A stretch of DNA of 64,000 nt from Manduca sexta (Eukaryota > Arthropoda > Insecta > Lepidoptera > Sphingidae), in NCBI RefSeq assembly GCF_014839805.1, contig NC_051132.1, positions 3,782,001 through 3,846,000 on the forward strand, written 5' to 3'. Below are positions 25,216 through 36,909 of this stretch, in pieces. The translations under genes were made by a program, and so were the position numbers. Numbering within the stretch: the stretch's first letter is position 1; each line of letters opens with the position of its first letter. Below the pieces are notes generated by a model. It saw only the letters and a program-made list of their open reading frames with translations. It was not told where the DNA came from and did no database searches.

Positions 25216-25427
25216 CTATTGACCACGTAACTAATGATTCGTAGCGGATTGGTGACTCGTCATTCACGTCCAGAGGAAATTCTTATTCGTTTCAGTTTAT
25301 GTATGAAATTATATTATGTACCCCAAACTCCTCATTATTGTTATAATGTAATTTGATTTTCTTTGAGATAAGACCAAGAAGAAGACGCGGTGCGAAGAAT
25401 ATATAACCATGAATGAATAAATGGATC

Positions 25428-25510
25428 CCTCCTAGCCGTATTTCGGCCGCGGCGGTCAATCTCACAGATATCAGCTAGGTACGCAGAAGATATTTTAGTG
25501 CATCAGTGTG
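25428..25510 (+). repeat. Interspersed repeat family D, fragment
   Basis: The text cctagccgtatttcggccgc, ggcggtcaatctcac and atcagctaggtacgcag matches 58930-59120. Confidence 0.65.
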
Positions 25511-26374
25511 CATACTGTTATAAAGTGCGAAATATTGATTACGTTCTTCCGAAAAAGGCTCGAATTATTATGTAAAGGATTGGATGGAGATCATTATAAT
25601 ATGAAAGGCTCGTAACATATCGATATAGAATGCCAGAAAACATTTGACTAAACAACGTTTATAATTATAACATTAGCCGTTCGCAGACGGAAGTCGGAAC
25701 CAACTTCAACTCAGAAGTATAACAATGTTATTTTTCACATCGCATAAACCACACCGCAATCTACAAAAGAAACAAGGCGAACTTGGCGCTCTGACTTCGA
25801 TACAAAAGGGGAGCCACGGGACATAGGGCTGCTGGCAGTCATCACAATTCTGCTAATATTAAACGCAAAAATATGTGAAAGCGTTTATAACACGTAAACC
25901 TAGTAACCGCTGAAAGAATTTGTATGAATTTTGAGACAATTATGTAATGTTCTGGATTGTGATGGATTAAGTATTTTTTTCCGGAAAATAATCCGGAAAA
26001 AAATACTTTATCCGGCACTTTATTTAGGGGGCATTTTATTTTAAGTCATGGCCACGTAAATCTGTCACACAAGCAAGTAATCATATATATCTACTGTAAG
26101 TAAATCTAAACCGTAGATACATGGATTAATAGAGTTTATAATTAATTCACTATCAATACTAACTTTAATTTATTCTCACTTTTAAGCAAAGTCAATAAAA
26201 TATTGGTCAAAGTACTAATCGAACCCTATTCTTATGTCTAAAAGGCAGTAGTTTCGATAATCTAATGTCGGGATGAACACGATGCATAAAAAAAACTAAA
26301 TAACCGTTGCTTATAGACCACAAAAAGTACCATTACAAAGTGTAAACATGGTAACAATTTAAAACCTGTCATAT

Positions 26375-26545
26375 CCTCTGAGAGTGACGCAACGGCAACC
26401 CTAAGTGCGAAGCTCGTTACCATTCATAATTCAGAGCGAAAACTCCCTCGTACGTTTTCCCATTAGAAATTTTATAAGGTTTTTATTGCGTCGCCCGTGC
26501 TGCGCGAAGTTCGCGCTCTGACGACCCAGCAACCGCGGCGCACGT
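26375..26545. promoter_or_regulatory. GC-rich candidate regulatory island
   Basis: Runs from tgacgcaacggcaaccctaa through TTCATAATTC and TTTTATAAGG to gcgcgaagttcgcgctctga and cgcggcgcacg. It contains the short inverted pair GCGCGAA/TTCGCGC. There is no coding signature and the role is inferred from composition. Confidence 0.25.
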
Positions 26546-26642
26546 TCCTTTTTACTTTTTAAACATTCAAAACTGCTATTTCACTATTGGGATTTAAGTA
26601 AGTTCTTTTTTTGAACGATGCGATGTTATACTGGATATGTTG

Positions 26643-26848
26643 AGGTCGCCTCAGTTGCGTAATGCATGCGCGGTACGACTACAGCTTTGAGATCTTGGGT
26701 TCGAATCTCAGGTCAGTTAGTGTTTTTCTGCTCAGTAGTGATATGGGCTCGCCTCCCATCACATCATGTAATAGAATACAACCGGTGAAAAGTGGATGCA
26801 CTAGTTGCGCCTCTGCCTACCCATCCTAGACAAAAGGCGTGAGTAGGT
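26643..26848 (+). mobile_element. SINE family B, diverged copy
   Basis: Head gtcgcctcagttgcgtaatg, box-B-like gggttcgaatctcag, then tttttctgctcagtagtgat and gttgcgcctctgcctaccca. The central body is shortened compared with 58488-58738. Confidence 0.75.
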
Positions 26849-27429
26849 GGTAAAGACATAGATTTAAAACCAAGGTATATTCTGTTTGTGTAGTTCAGAG
26901 TGCCAGTTTGTTGCTAGAGATTATGGATATAATTTAATAGTTCGATACTTGGAACCCACGACAAAGTTATCGCAACCTGTATCTTAGGTTATATCGTATT
27001 GAAAGATTTTATAATAGATTAACCTTGAAAACATACTTGAATATAATTAGTCTCCTAAAATCTCAGCCGAGAGCGTAATTTATTCATTCTCATGTCTGCT
27101 AATGAAGGTAACAGAATATTATTCTCAGACGAGTAAAAACTATGAAATAAGAAGCCCGCTGGTAAATCACTGCCACTACACGAAATCCACTTACCAGTAA
27201 TAACAAGCATGTATGATGTAGTTAAATAATATATAAGAAATACCTACGCGGAACTCGTACTGCAAAATGGCACATCCACCATCTTTTGTTATTCCATGGT
27301 ATATTCCAAATAACATGAGTTTTAGATATACCTGTAGGTACTCAAACAATTTAGAGGTAATAACTAACACTTAAATTACGTCACACGAATAACAAGCTTA
27401 AATTCCGTCTATATTGACTAGTTTACACA

Positions 27430-27690
27430 TTATTTTCTCATACCATTAAATTAACGAAACGCTCGCTCCAGGGCTGGAGTAAGTACATTTAATTTGAGCC
27501 TCTCGTCAAAAATACAATGAGTATAGCACGGGCGAGCGGGTGTCAGCCCTGCGCGCTTCACGACCTCTATTAATTAAAACGCTGTGTAAACCGAGCTTTA
27601 TCGGCGGCCGGCCGCGGCACCCAATTAGAGCCCATCGGGAACGGATTCAGGAAGAATTTATAGGAACCGTAATCCCCCAAATTACATTTT
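27430..27690. promoter_or_regulatory. GC-rich island with TAATTA cores
   Basis: Contains ctccagggctggagtaag, cacgggcgagcgggtgtcag, CTATTAATTAAAACG, tttatcggcggccggccgcg and CCAATTAGAG. An 83-codon frame crosses it but has no domain or codon signature I trust. A conserved non-coding element is more likely. Confidence 0.3.
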
Positions 27691-28789
27691 TTTATTATTT
27701 TCTGAATCGGATTACTAAAGTATTATATTTTCTAGAGTATATTATTACTATGTTTTTATTTTACAAACGACCTATACTCGTAACAATATAAAGTTATATT
27801 AATGTTGATACTACGCTAGTATACTTACTTAAGTGGCCTACATAAAGCTGCTACCAAAGATCATTGTGTTAATAACAACTAATAAATTACACCCGACTCT
27901 ACCATCTCATTAGAGTTCAAATTTCTGTTTAAATCTCTCTTTATTGGGAACATATCTTTAAAAAGTTTAACCTGAAGTAATTTCTTTTATAGTAGTCAAT
28001 TATTGTATAATGCAGGAAAATAAGAGCTGAATTCGTCCCTTAGTAGTCCACGTTTCGTGCCAAAAATTATGCGGCTTAACGGCTCCCGGGTAATTTTGAC
28101 AAACGACCGTTCCGATGCCACGCTTCAATGGACTGTGATCGATTACTCGATTAAAAAATAGATTCTCCAAACGATTCCAGACACATCGATTTAAACCAAA
28201 ATGTTTTACTATTAGCGAATGTCGTTTGGTTAGTGGAATGGATGCAAGTATTGCTGATACCATCTTTGTTTCGTTAATGCCTCACATTATTTAAAGTAGA
28301 ATAATTATTAAGCTTTTACCTCAATATATTTTATTCTAATATTTTCATTACCACAATTATTTTACCTCTACAGTGTACAGATATACAACGAAAAAATCTC
28401 CCGATGTTGGCAGACACGACGTACGTTTTTAACCCACAAAGTTCCCTATTTTTGCAGAGTACTCGGTATAGCAATAAGCCATTCATCAGCGAAGGCGTCG
28501 CTAAACACCGCTCGCCGCGCCAGATAACCGCGCTGTTAAACCGACAACAATGCTCGCTCGCACTCAATAAAAGATGATAACACTCTGAAATATGAACTGC
28601 CAGGACCCTACTCTACTCCACGTAAATAAAACCTAACCTCACTCTTATAACAAACACATTACAGCAGAAATTACCTCAAATATGGAGCATACTTATGATA
28701 TTTCAGAATTGGTTGGCTGGTTAGCATAATAAACGTGTAGCAACGAAAACAAACCGCAGCGAGCTCACGAATACAGCCAAATTTGCCAA

Positions 28790-29160
28790 AGAAAATACAA
28801 CCAAGTTATAACGTTTCGGAACGTGGCGGCGGCGCCGTACAAAGCGCGGGAAACGCCGCCATTGGCGGAGAAGGTGGGCGGATAATATGGCGGAAATATT
28901 ACCCAGGAGGTATTCAAGGAGGCCGGGAGTGTGGGGAGCGCCCCACACCCCGCGCGCTCAACCCCCGCCCGGAGGTTAATTACCCTCCCGGCCGATAAGG
29001 CAGCGGCTCGCTAATCACGTACTTATGGCGGACTGAAATTAAGTTATCGTTGGCGGGAAAACGACGCTCAGTTTGTTTGCGTTCCGTTTTACGGATAAGT
29101 ATTGTGCGGCCGTGAGAGTAATGGAACGAAATTGGCGGCGACTCCGCTTTATCTTTTATC
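28790..29160. promoter_or_regulatory. Strongly GC-rich island with nested hairpins
   Basis: Runs from cgtggcggcggcgccgtaca through the hairpin at 28921-28993 to aaattggcggcgactccgc. It contains GGTTAATTACC and CTAATCACG. The composition is among the most GC-rich in the window, suggesting a CpG-rich regulatory element. Confidence 0.35.
28921..28993. repeat. Nested GC-rich inverted repeats
   Basis: Outer arms GGCCGGGAG (28921-28929) and CTCCCGGCC (28985-28993) are exact complements. Inside, GTGTGGGG (28929-28936) pairs with CCCCACAC (28941-28948) over a four-base loop. A structured RNA or DNA element is possible. Confidence 0.7.
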
Positions 29161-29737
29161 TTTTATGTCTAACGTCTCTCTCAGACGGCGTTGTTCAAAC
29201 TAAGAGCTCCTGGGAGCTCTTTTTAATCGTTTAGCTTAATTTTTGCTTTGTTTTACATTCAAATAATGTTATTAGAGGAAGAAATGTAAATCGACTTTTT
29301 ATCAACGCGAAAAATGCTGCAGAATTTTGTGTAATCTTGTAACAATGGTGCCGAGGGACATTAAATACTATGAATAATTTTAATTATAACTTATTTAGCG
29401 ATAAAATTGTTTATTTTATTTATTATTTTAAAGTATTTAAATATTGAGTAAGTATGTGTAATTTAAAATTTGAGCATTCTAAATATAGAGTCGTAATATT
29501 TATTTTGGAATGGCTTATGTAGGAAGTAATTACGATACCGTCGATTTTCTTAACTTAGTCTATAGTAAGTATCTAATCTAACAATGGGGTGTCTTTTTGA
29601 ATACATCTAACTCCTTATACTCTGAGCGTCATAAAAGGTAATTATGGTATTTTTATCACTCAATTACAGTGTAACGTTTTCAGATGCGGTATCGACCACT
29701 TTAAAAGTAGGAAACGCGAATGTACAGGACATTTATG

Positions 29738-29988
29738 ACTGCCTCGTTGAAGTAGTTGTACTGCATGCGCGGTACGGCAGCGCTCTGAGGTCCTGCCTTC
29801 GAATCCCGAGTCGGCCAAAGTGATATTTGGGTTTTCCTGCTCAGTATCAACTCGGAGTCTGCAATTGGAGCCGAATATGGCGATAAGCCCGCTCCCTATC
29901 ACATCATAGGACGGAACATACTTTGCGAAAAGTGGGTGCCCCGGTTGCGCCTCTGCACACCCCTTCAGGAGTAAATGTGTGATTATGT
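29738..29988 (+). mobile_element. SINE family B, near-complete forward copy
   Basis: Head actgcctcgttgaagtagtt, box-B-like cttcgaatcccgag, body tgatatttgggttttcctgc and gcgaaaagtgggtgcc, end ccccttcagga. A short GT run follows. Confidence 0.8.
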
Positions 29989-30639
29989 GTGTGTGTATGA
30001 GGAATCAGGTAAAAGCTTCGTCTTGCGACTTTTGCGGCTCATACGATCGATATCATATTTAATGTTTATTGTCTAGAATACACTTTACGGAGATCTTAGT
30101 GATAGCAGTTCTAATACCACCTAAGGAACAAGGGCTTTATTGATATTCAATAGGAATGTTTGGACTTCGAGTGTTGCATGATATTACAATTTCAGTTTGT
30201 CTGGCCGCATAGTTATTTTCGTATCTTTATTAGCATCGATTTATTAAAATGTAACTTATTTATATGAGATTATGAGAAAAATACATTTCGTTTACATCAT
30301 AATAAAAAAATAAAAAGATTTTATGCCTAAGCAAGTATTGGAAATATTTATACAGTATGAATAATTTTATGAAGACACCTACTTAGGTGGGTGCCGTGAA
30401 ATATACTCGAGATCCGCAAACAACACAACTGCCAGCTGAGCTCTCAAATAAAATGCGATGAAATAAAAAGATGCCTGACGACAAAACGTAGATACTTACA
30501 CATCGGACAACTTTATTTTACGGTTCACTCTGTATCGATGTGTCTTAAACCTTACAAAACAAGGACTAATGTAGCCTGGCAAAATAATCGCAAAGAGTAA
30601 AAGTAAGTTGGTAAGTTTATACATATTTACCACAAAAGC

Positions 30640-30870
30640 GGCTCAGCGAGAGATCGCGGGATCCGTTCCCCAGTTTTATTTTTCCAAGCTCTAAATGGAG
30701 TCGGTGGAGCATTTAAATAAGCTTCGCCGGCTGAAGTATGGTAATGTTAGTAATACGCGGGAAGGAGCCGCGCGAACACTTCCAGCAGCGGCCATTTTGG
30801 ATTTGGTCCTTCGTGCCGGAGCGCGATCAATTATTGACGGCACTTGAATAATTCAGCGTTTTCTTTTATT
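30640..30870. promoter_or_regulatory. Candidate regulatory island
   Basis: Contains agagatcgcgggatccgttc, ggaaggagccgcgcgaacac, agcggccattttggatttgg (a GCCAT word) and GATCAATTATTGACG. No coding pattern. Confidence 0.25.
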
Positions 30871-31849
30871 GTTGCGTATTGTTTTGAATATTTAATTGTT
30901 CGCATTATTTTTGTTGTATCGCATTCGATATAACAACGAATAACTATGATACAAGATATTACCATCAACAAATACGTATAAAATAAACTAACAACTTAAA
31001 TATAGATTATATTGTTGGGTACTATAGGATCGCAGGAGAACGCGCTAGCAGAAGTTAGTTATTAAAACAAAATTTAAGTACAAGTTAGAATTAGTCCCCA
31101 AAATGTTATATTCTAAATTATATAGGTACGCATGTATTAAAAGTATTTTGATGAAATGACTATACTAATGAAAACAACAAATAACCTGTCAACCTTAAAA
31201 TACCAGTCATTTTATTACCATTATACGTCGACTAACGCATTCTAATCACAACATATATCACTATAACACGGGTAATAGAAAAACTCTACCATAGACAAAA
31301 ATTTAAGCATCTGTCGCTTGATCAAAGACGTTCCTTTATGCCTTAATTAGTAACAAATTATTGTACAAAAAGTATCGCTCCCCGTTATCTGTAGCCGCCC
31401 CGTTCCGGATGGCCTACCGGAACGCGACAAGTATTTTAAGCTGTGAATGTCGGCAACACTTTATGAATACCATATTTGTAGCTAGTGTGAAGTCTATTAA
31501 GTATGAGGCATTTCTTTTTTGGTTCGAAAATGGTTCATTAATGTTAGGTTATTTTTGTCAGATGTCTATAAAGTTTTACTTTAGCCATCCAGGTTGATTT
31601 TGCAAAATAAATATGACATGAATACTCATTTAATTATTAAAAATTGTTATAATGTCAGTAGTTAAAATTGATTCACGATAGTTTGGTTTGAATTGATTCA
31701 TGAATAAGTTTCATTTTTAAAATAAGCCAAACATAAATTCTCCCTAATCTATTACATTAACGTCAACAGTGGTAACTGCTAATCACAAAAATAAAATCAT
31801 TTATAACCTCAAACAAGTTGGAAGTTAGAATGCTTTAAATTAGCCGCTC

Positions 31850-32100
31850 ATGTAACCATATTCCACACGAAACATTTACGTTCCGTTGCACGCGGGGCTA
31901 CCGAGTGGCGCGTTAGTGGCCCGTGCAAGAGTTCCACCCACTACTAACTAATTAGCTTCCGTATGCAGTAAATCTAAACTATATTGCGCCGACGTCTTTG
32001 ATCACGCGCCAAGTGAAACGGAACGTACCGCCACGGAGCGCTTTATGTCAAATGCGCTCGCCATTTTGCCTTTTATGGCTCTATTTAAATGTGTCAAGGA
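31850..32100. promoter_or_regulatory. Candidate regulatory island
   Basis: Contains gttgcacgcggggctaccga, CTAACTAATTAGCTTCC, gatcacgcgccaagtgaaac and GCCATTTTGCCTTTTATGGC, mixing GCCAT-type, homeodomain-type and Hox-like words in about 250 bp. Confidence 0.3.
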
Positions 32101-33169
32101 ATATTTTTTTAATACCGATTGTTCTCTATTGATGTAAATGTGAGTAGTAAAAACTACACGTGTAACTTATGAAAAATAACGATGCAAAAGTTCAACTGGA
32201 TCGATATGTTACCTGCCTACTCCAATAGGCTCTATGACGTCATGATTTTAATTCCATGCAGATTGCGAAATTTTATAACGCATTCATCTAAACGGCAGAA
32301 ATTGCTTCTAAGCGCCATTTATTATTATATTATTTATTCTTTAACTTTGCGGCCACACAGTTGACAATATAGAATAAACTCATAAGTATTTCTATCTAGA
32401 CAATTAATACATAAACCACAATGAATAAATAAATAAAATAAAAAGGCCTTTTATTTCTAGCTACAAAAGTTACAGATTAGAAAACATTAATTACATACAA
32501 TCCATAAAATATAGACCACAGAGGAATTCATTATTATAATGTTCTAATCGAATTGTATGTAATTATCATTATTGTTATTTTAATGAATTAAAATATATTA
32601 TATTGATAAAAAATATTATTTACGTACATTTTTTTATCATTATTGATTTATTTCTACACAGTGAACATCAATAAAAAAATATCTCCATGCTCCCATACAA
32701 GTGTAAAGCCATCCAGGAAAATATAAGGTCTACACTCAATTCGCCAGCACGTAAATTATATTAGCATATAACTGAAACATTTAACTACCTACCATTGGTC
32801 CGCACAAGGAATGTCATTACAAATAACCGCCTTGATCTTCAAGTGATTGACGGGAAACAAATTATCATCTTTGCTGTAAATTATCTGCAAATACCTACTT
32901 TTACAATGAATTAAGTTTGGGCTTTCATTTGCGTTTGGAAGATAGACCGTTCTACTTATTCTACCGTTCGCTCTTTTCAATAGTTATGCATTGTCTTTTA
33001 AATGTGTCGTATTTTCAAAATATAATTAAATTTTAAAATATACGAAACGTAGACGGAAAAGAAAATCTCGCAATCTAACATCGCACAGATTATTGACTAA
33101 GTATATACGACTTGCAAAACTACCCTCAAGTCATCATTTTGCTCAAAGATCCGGGCTAATTTCTAGACG

Positions 33170-33450
33170 TGCCTTACGAAATTAGCCCCTAATTGGTACA
33201 CCGCAACACCTACCAATCGGATTAGTACCTAATACAGATACCAAATCTAGGCAATAAGATTACGGTGTGCAGTAAATCTCACGCAGCGTTTGTGTCTGTA
33301 ATCGTTCTATCATATCAATCAGCCGGCCAGAAACAATCAATTAGAAAACGATCCCCTTTCAATTATTCGCCGCATCGGTCGTAATTGCCTCGGCGACTCC
33401 ACCCCGGGCGGCCCCGATTATGTCTGATCGAATATCTATGGCTATAATGA
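33170..33450. promoter_or_regulatory. Candidate regulatory island
   Basis: Contains CCCCTAATTGG, CGGATTAGTACC, AATCAATTAG, TTTCAATTATTCGCC, CGTAATTGCC and ccaccccgggcggccccgat. Dense ATTA cores in GC-richer text. Confidence 0.3.
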
Positions 33451-33879
33451 TATAATAATTACATTGAAAGTCAGGTTTCTTTTGTTATTGGTTTTTGGAT
33501 TTGTTTGGTTTTCTTTATGACGGTGTATAATTTCTTCAATTTGGGGATACATTTTGATATTGTATTTTCTTGTTGGTATACATTGCTATGTTGGTTAATG
33601 TCGTTTAATAATTACCTTTTATTGTAGGCTTATAAAATCTTTCCTTATCCCTGTTCACAAATAATGCCCTCTACTAATTTTTTTTCTGTAATAGATATTG
33701 TTTACATTATTTAAAAAAAATTAAAAGACCACATATATGGTATAAAGATTTTTTTAAATATTTTTTTCTTAAAAAATAGAACTTGTTTCCAAATTCAAAT
33801 AAATGAAGAATGTATTAATATAACCTTAAATGACGTAATGACTGTATTAGCCTCAAACTCTTTGCTCACACGTATTGCC

Positions 33880-34060
33880 GGCTGTCAAGTCTGGACACCT
33901 GAGCCGTCGACAGCGCGTGATGGATGCCGTGGAGCTCTGTAGCCCGCGGCCTACTGGACCCTCCCCCGGCCGATTTTGTAATTATATTTAGATTAACTAC
34001 GGGTATTGCGTTTATTAGAAAAACGTAAAACGGCAGGGGTGTTTTTGTTCACACGTATGA
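33880..34060. promoter_or_regulatory. Candidate regulatory island 0.5 kb before coiled-coil gene
   Basis: Contains gacacctgagccgtcgacag, gtagcccgcggcctactgga, ccctcccccggccg and then TGTAATTATATTTAG. It could be a distal promoter element or an independent enhancer. Confidence 0.25.
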
Positions 34061-34500
34061 CGTTAATAAAAATATGGGAAGCGCGTCTTTCGCAGCATCT
34101 TCTGGAGAGAAAAATATTTATGCAATGAAGAACATTTTGAGAATCCTAAAACTCAACCTAACAATAATATATCAAGGATATTTTATAAAACACTTATACC
34201 TTAAATACTGAGAGTTGAAAATGATTAATTTTACTATAATCAGCGTGTTTCAAATAAGCTAATGTCTGTGTTTAAATTTTTTTCATTAATTTTAAAAAAT
34301 ATAAATTGCATGAAACCTTATTTTTAAAATTACAGAATGTGTTTAAAACTAAAATAAACGTCATTCGAAATCCAAAACACTGGTGTTTCCATGTTATAAT
34401 AATTCTCTTTGCACTGGTGTCAAAGTGACAGATCAATAAAATTGTGGTTGCAAGTCGTTTTCGTAAAATGGAATAATGATAAACTGTGCTGAATCTGAAC

Positions 34501-36909
34501 ATGTACACTGCGGCCGCCGCTGGATTTGGCGTGGCATTCATCGTCCTACTACTCATTATTAGATGGCGATGGAGGGCTCTGAAGGTTAGATGCAGGAACC
34601 GAGATTATACAGCCTTAGAAAATCTACTAGCATATGGATATTTTAAGAAACTTATCGTCTCTGTCTCTAAAATATAGGTGTTCAGCCGTAGGTGAAATGT
34701 ATTGAACTGTTACTCACTCTGATTTTGATAACTGGAAAAATGGATTATACTCCACCCAAAAATTGGATAATAAAAAATACTTTTCTCGAAAAAGACGTGC
34801 GTAAGACTAGGCAGCATGGTCTAAAAATAAATAATTAAAATAAAAAAAATAACAGCTGTAGTAATAGGAACTTTTATTCCAAATACATTGAAACTTAAAT
34901 TCTAACTAATACTGCCTTTTAGTTTTAAGCGCATTCGGGGACTATTTAAGGTTAGTTTTTGCAGTCGGACGGCGACTGCCCGCCGTGCACGCCGGTGCAG
35001 CTGGTGCACCGGCTATGCCCGCACCACAACGTGGTGCAGCGGTTCGAGGTGGAGCAGAAGGACAGCCTCGACGACCACCTGGATGTACTCACCAGGAAGC
35101 TTGCCGAGAAGGTAGCCATTACTATTGACGATGACACAGAACTGTTAAGGCGATACCTCAAGGTCCATTTTCATACATTTTGTTTCACCTTTAATCTGGG
35201 TAACTAAACAAGTATTGGCAAGTAAAGATATATATATATAATAAAGATAGATAAAATTTCGTCATATTAAATTTTAAAGGCCGAAATATCCACGATTATT
35301 AATTATTTTTACGTTTTTCTTTCAACTGCGAGAACTAATTACTAACTAGGCGTGAATTTAAATTCTTTACTTGCCAATACTTGTTTAGTTACCCAGATTA
35401 AAGGTGAAACAAAATGTATGAAAATGGACCTTGAGGTATCGCCTTAAGGTAGTATTTAACCTTAGCTTAGTCATCTATATTTCTATAGGAGTTACTCGTA
35501 GCTTCACTTGCATTAAAGGCCTTTTCTGCCACAAAAACCCTATATGTCAAATCAGGACATGGTATATCCGTGTGCGCAATTTAATCTAAATACGTTGAGC
35601 CATTACCGCGTTTACTTCGGACAAATGTCCAAACATTTTTACAAACATTCACATGAATATAATAATACGGGTAAGATAATTTCAATTTCTTTTATTTTAT
35701 TTCACATTATTGATCAAGTTATGATGTGCTTGACCGTAAGAGAGTAAGTCGTTTAGTCCTAAATTCTAGCTAAACATACCAAGGACAGAGAACATTAATT
35801 TATGATTTAGAAATTCTTTAGATAACTATAGAAACTTTATATTAAAGTTTTCTTAAGATATGTAATATTTCTACAGAAACTTAAACTTTAGATAACTGTC
35901 TAAAGATTAGATTAGAATTAGACATTTTCTCGAAAATATCTGTTGTTCTTCCTTTCGTTTGCCGTAGGAAGGACGACTTCGCCTCTCAAAATCCAAGATC
36001 CGCGAGACGCAGAACGAGATAGACAACCTGCACGCGATCGACCAGGACGTGCGCACGAAGTACCGCGAGATCATGGAGTCCCTCCGCACAGACCTGCTGG
36101 GCAACGAGAAGGAGTGCAAGCGGCTGCAGGAGCAGATCGAGTGGGTGTCGCGCAGGCGCGCCGAGCTTAAGGAAGAGGTGATTTGTTAATGTCTATTTTT
36201 TTATAGTTACAGTCAAAGATAATTGTAAGAGGGATGCGATTTTTTGGAACACAAACGTCTAAAGTTGGTGTAATAAGAACAGAGTCTCTTTAATTAGTTT
36301 ATGATACCATATAGGCTATATCAAATGCTTAGAAGAAAACAGATCTTTTGTCTCCTAAATTACGTCACTAAGCACCGATTTTAATTCTACTCAATTGAAG
36401 TGATTTAAAAAATTTGTTTGTCCTTTATTAATAGATAAAAAGTTTCAAAACGTATTATTATAATGTATTCATTCAATACGCAAAACAATTTATGTACTAT
36501 CAGATAAGCCGAATGAACGCCGCGTATCGCAACACGGCCAAGAACGTGCACAAGCACCTAACAGCGGAGCTCGAACAACTTGACCAATTAAGTAAATTTT
36601 ATTGTTCAATAAATTCGTCGGCCGCCTGACTGACCATTAACATTGCTCTCAACACAGGTGCGTCGCGGACAGAGGCTGTACGGAGAGGCGGCGGCAGAAC
36701 TAGCCAGCAACCTCGCGGAGCTGCAGCGAGGCAGAGTTCCCGAACACAGAGTCACCGATAAGCCCCAAAGAGAACATTCTCTCACCTCTCTTCGGCATAG
36801 AAAAGAGCCGCACTTGCCCCACGCCACGCCGGTGGGGTCGCTCGTCATCAAATCATCGCCCCCATACACGCCTGATATGAATCTGTCTCATTTGGACCCG
36901 CCGCAGTGA
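34501..36909 (+). CDS. Single-pass membrane coiled-coil protein, unrecognised family
   Basis: I do not recognise this family. The best model joins 34501-34584, 34965-35111, 35968-36177 and 36658-36909, all phase 0, giving 230 residues. Residues 3-20 form one hydrophobic span followed at once by basic RWRWR, so the protein is likely an N-terminally anchored membrane protein with a cytosolic body. Residues 29-49 contain CPPC and CPHH, a possible metal or disulphide cluster. Residues 60-170 are charged and heptad-like (EIDNLHAIDQ, ECKRLQEQIEW, AAAELASNLAELQ), as in a coiled coil. The tail is proline-rich and polar, ending SHLDPPQ. The start ATG was chosen because it opens the hydrophobic segment; a tiny upstream ORF (ATGGAATAA, about 34468) precedes it. 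Exon 2 could instead end at 35162, inside a transposon arm. An extra coding-looking exon at 36504-36591 would shift the last exon's frame. Coding potential is clear from GC-rich third positions; function is unknown. Confidence 0.7.
35145..35447. mobile_element. Palindromic MITE bounded by TTAA, piggyBac-like or Tc1-like
   Basis: Positions 35149-35228 and 35364-35443 are perfect 80-bp inverted repeats separated by 135 bp, and TTAA flanks both outer ends (35145-35148 and 35444-35447). Long exact arms with a duplicated TTAA suggest a non-autonomous DNA transposon of the piggyBac type. If the duplication is read as TA, a Tc1/mariner type is possible. No transposase is present. The left arm begins 34 bases after the likely exon 2 donor at 35112 and carries an open reading frame into the element. 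Identical arms suggest a recent insertion. Confidence 0.7.
35460..35680 (+). repeat. Degenerate interspersed repeat in coiled-coil gene intron
   Basis: The block contains the pieces caatttaatctaaatacg, ttgagccattaccgcg and acattcacatgaatat. It reads like a worn copy of the short insect repeats that carry an 'aatccgttcagccgtt' core and an 'attagtaag'-like end; compare 25080-25215. No coding capacity was seen. Confidence 0.35.
36504..36591 (+). other. Candidate alternative exon that changes the C-terminus
   Basis: These 88 bases lie between a cag acceptor and a GTAAAT donor. They read in frame after the preceding exon as a coding-looking helical segment (ISRMNAAYRN, HLTAELEQLDQL). The length is not a multiple of three, so including the exon pushes the last exon into another frame that stops at 36759-36761 and replaces the 84-codon tail with a short Arg/Gln-rich one. 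It may be a frame-switching cassette exon, an exon whose true donor I have missed, or a site of a one-base assembly error. Confidence 0.4.

Larger units (their letters stand above)
23481..26642. other. Gene-poor DNA with islands and repeats
   Basis: Includes a worn repeat at 25080-25215, a family D fragment at 25428-25510, and GC-richer spots at 23750-23880, 24640-24780, 25690-25850 and 26375-26545. No gene. Confidence 0.35.
26849..29737. other. Gene-poor DNA with GC-rich islands
   Basis: Islands at 27430-27690 and 28790-29160 are listed separately. The rest is AT-rich without coding signature. The minus-strand frames at 28000-28263 and 28331-28567 have no recognised domain. Confidence 0.35.
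29989..34500. other. Gene-poor DNA upstream of the coiled-coil gene
   Basis: GC-richer islands at 30640-30870, 31850-32100, 33170-33450 and 33880-34060 stand out from AT-rich flanks. No coding exon was found. The last part must contain the coiled-coil gene's promoter and 5' leader. Confidence 0.35.

Noticed and set aside
27540..27791. 83-codon frame beginning in GC-rich DNA
   Set aside because: It opens in an island and closes in AT-rich hydrophobic text; no homology or splice support.
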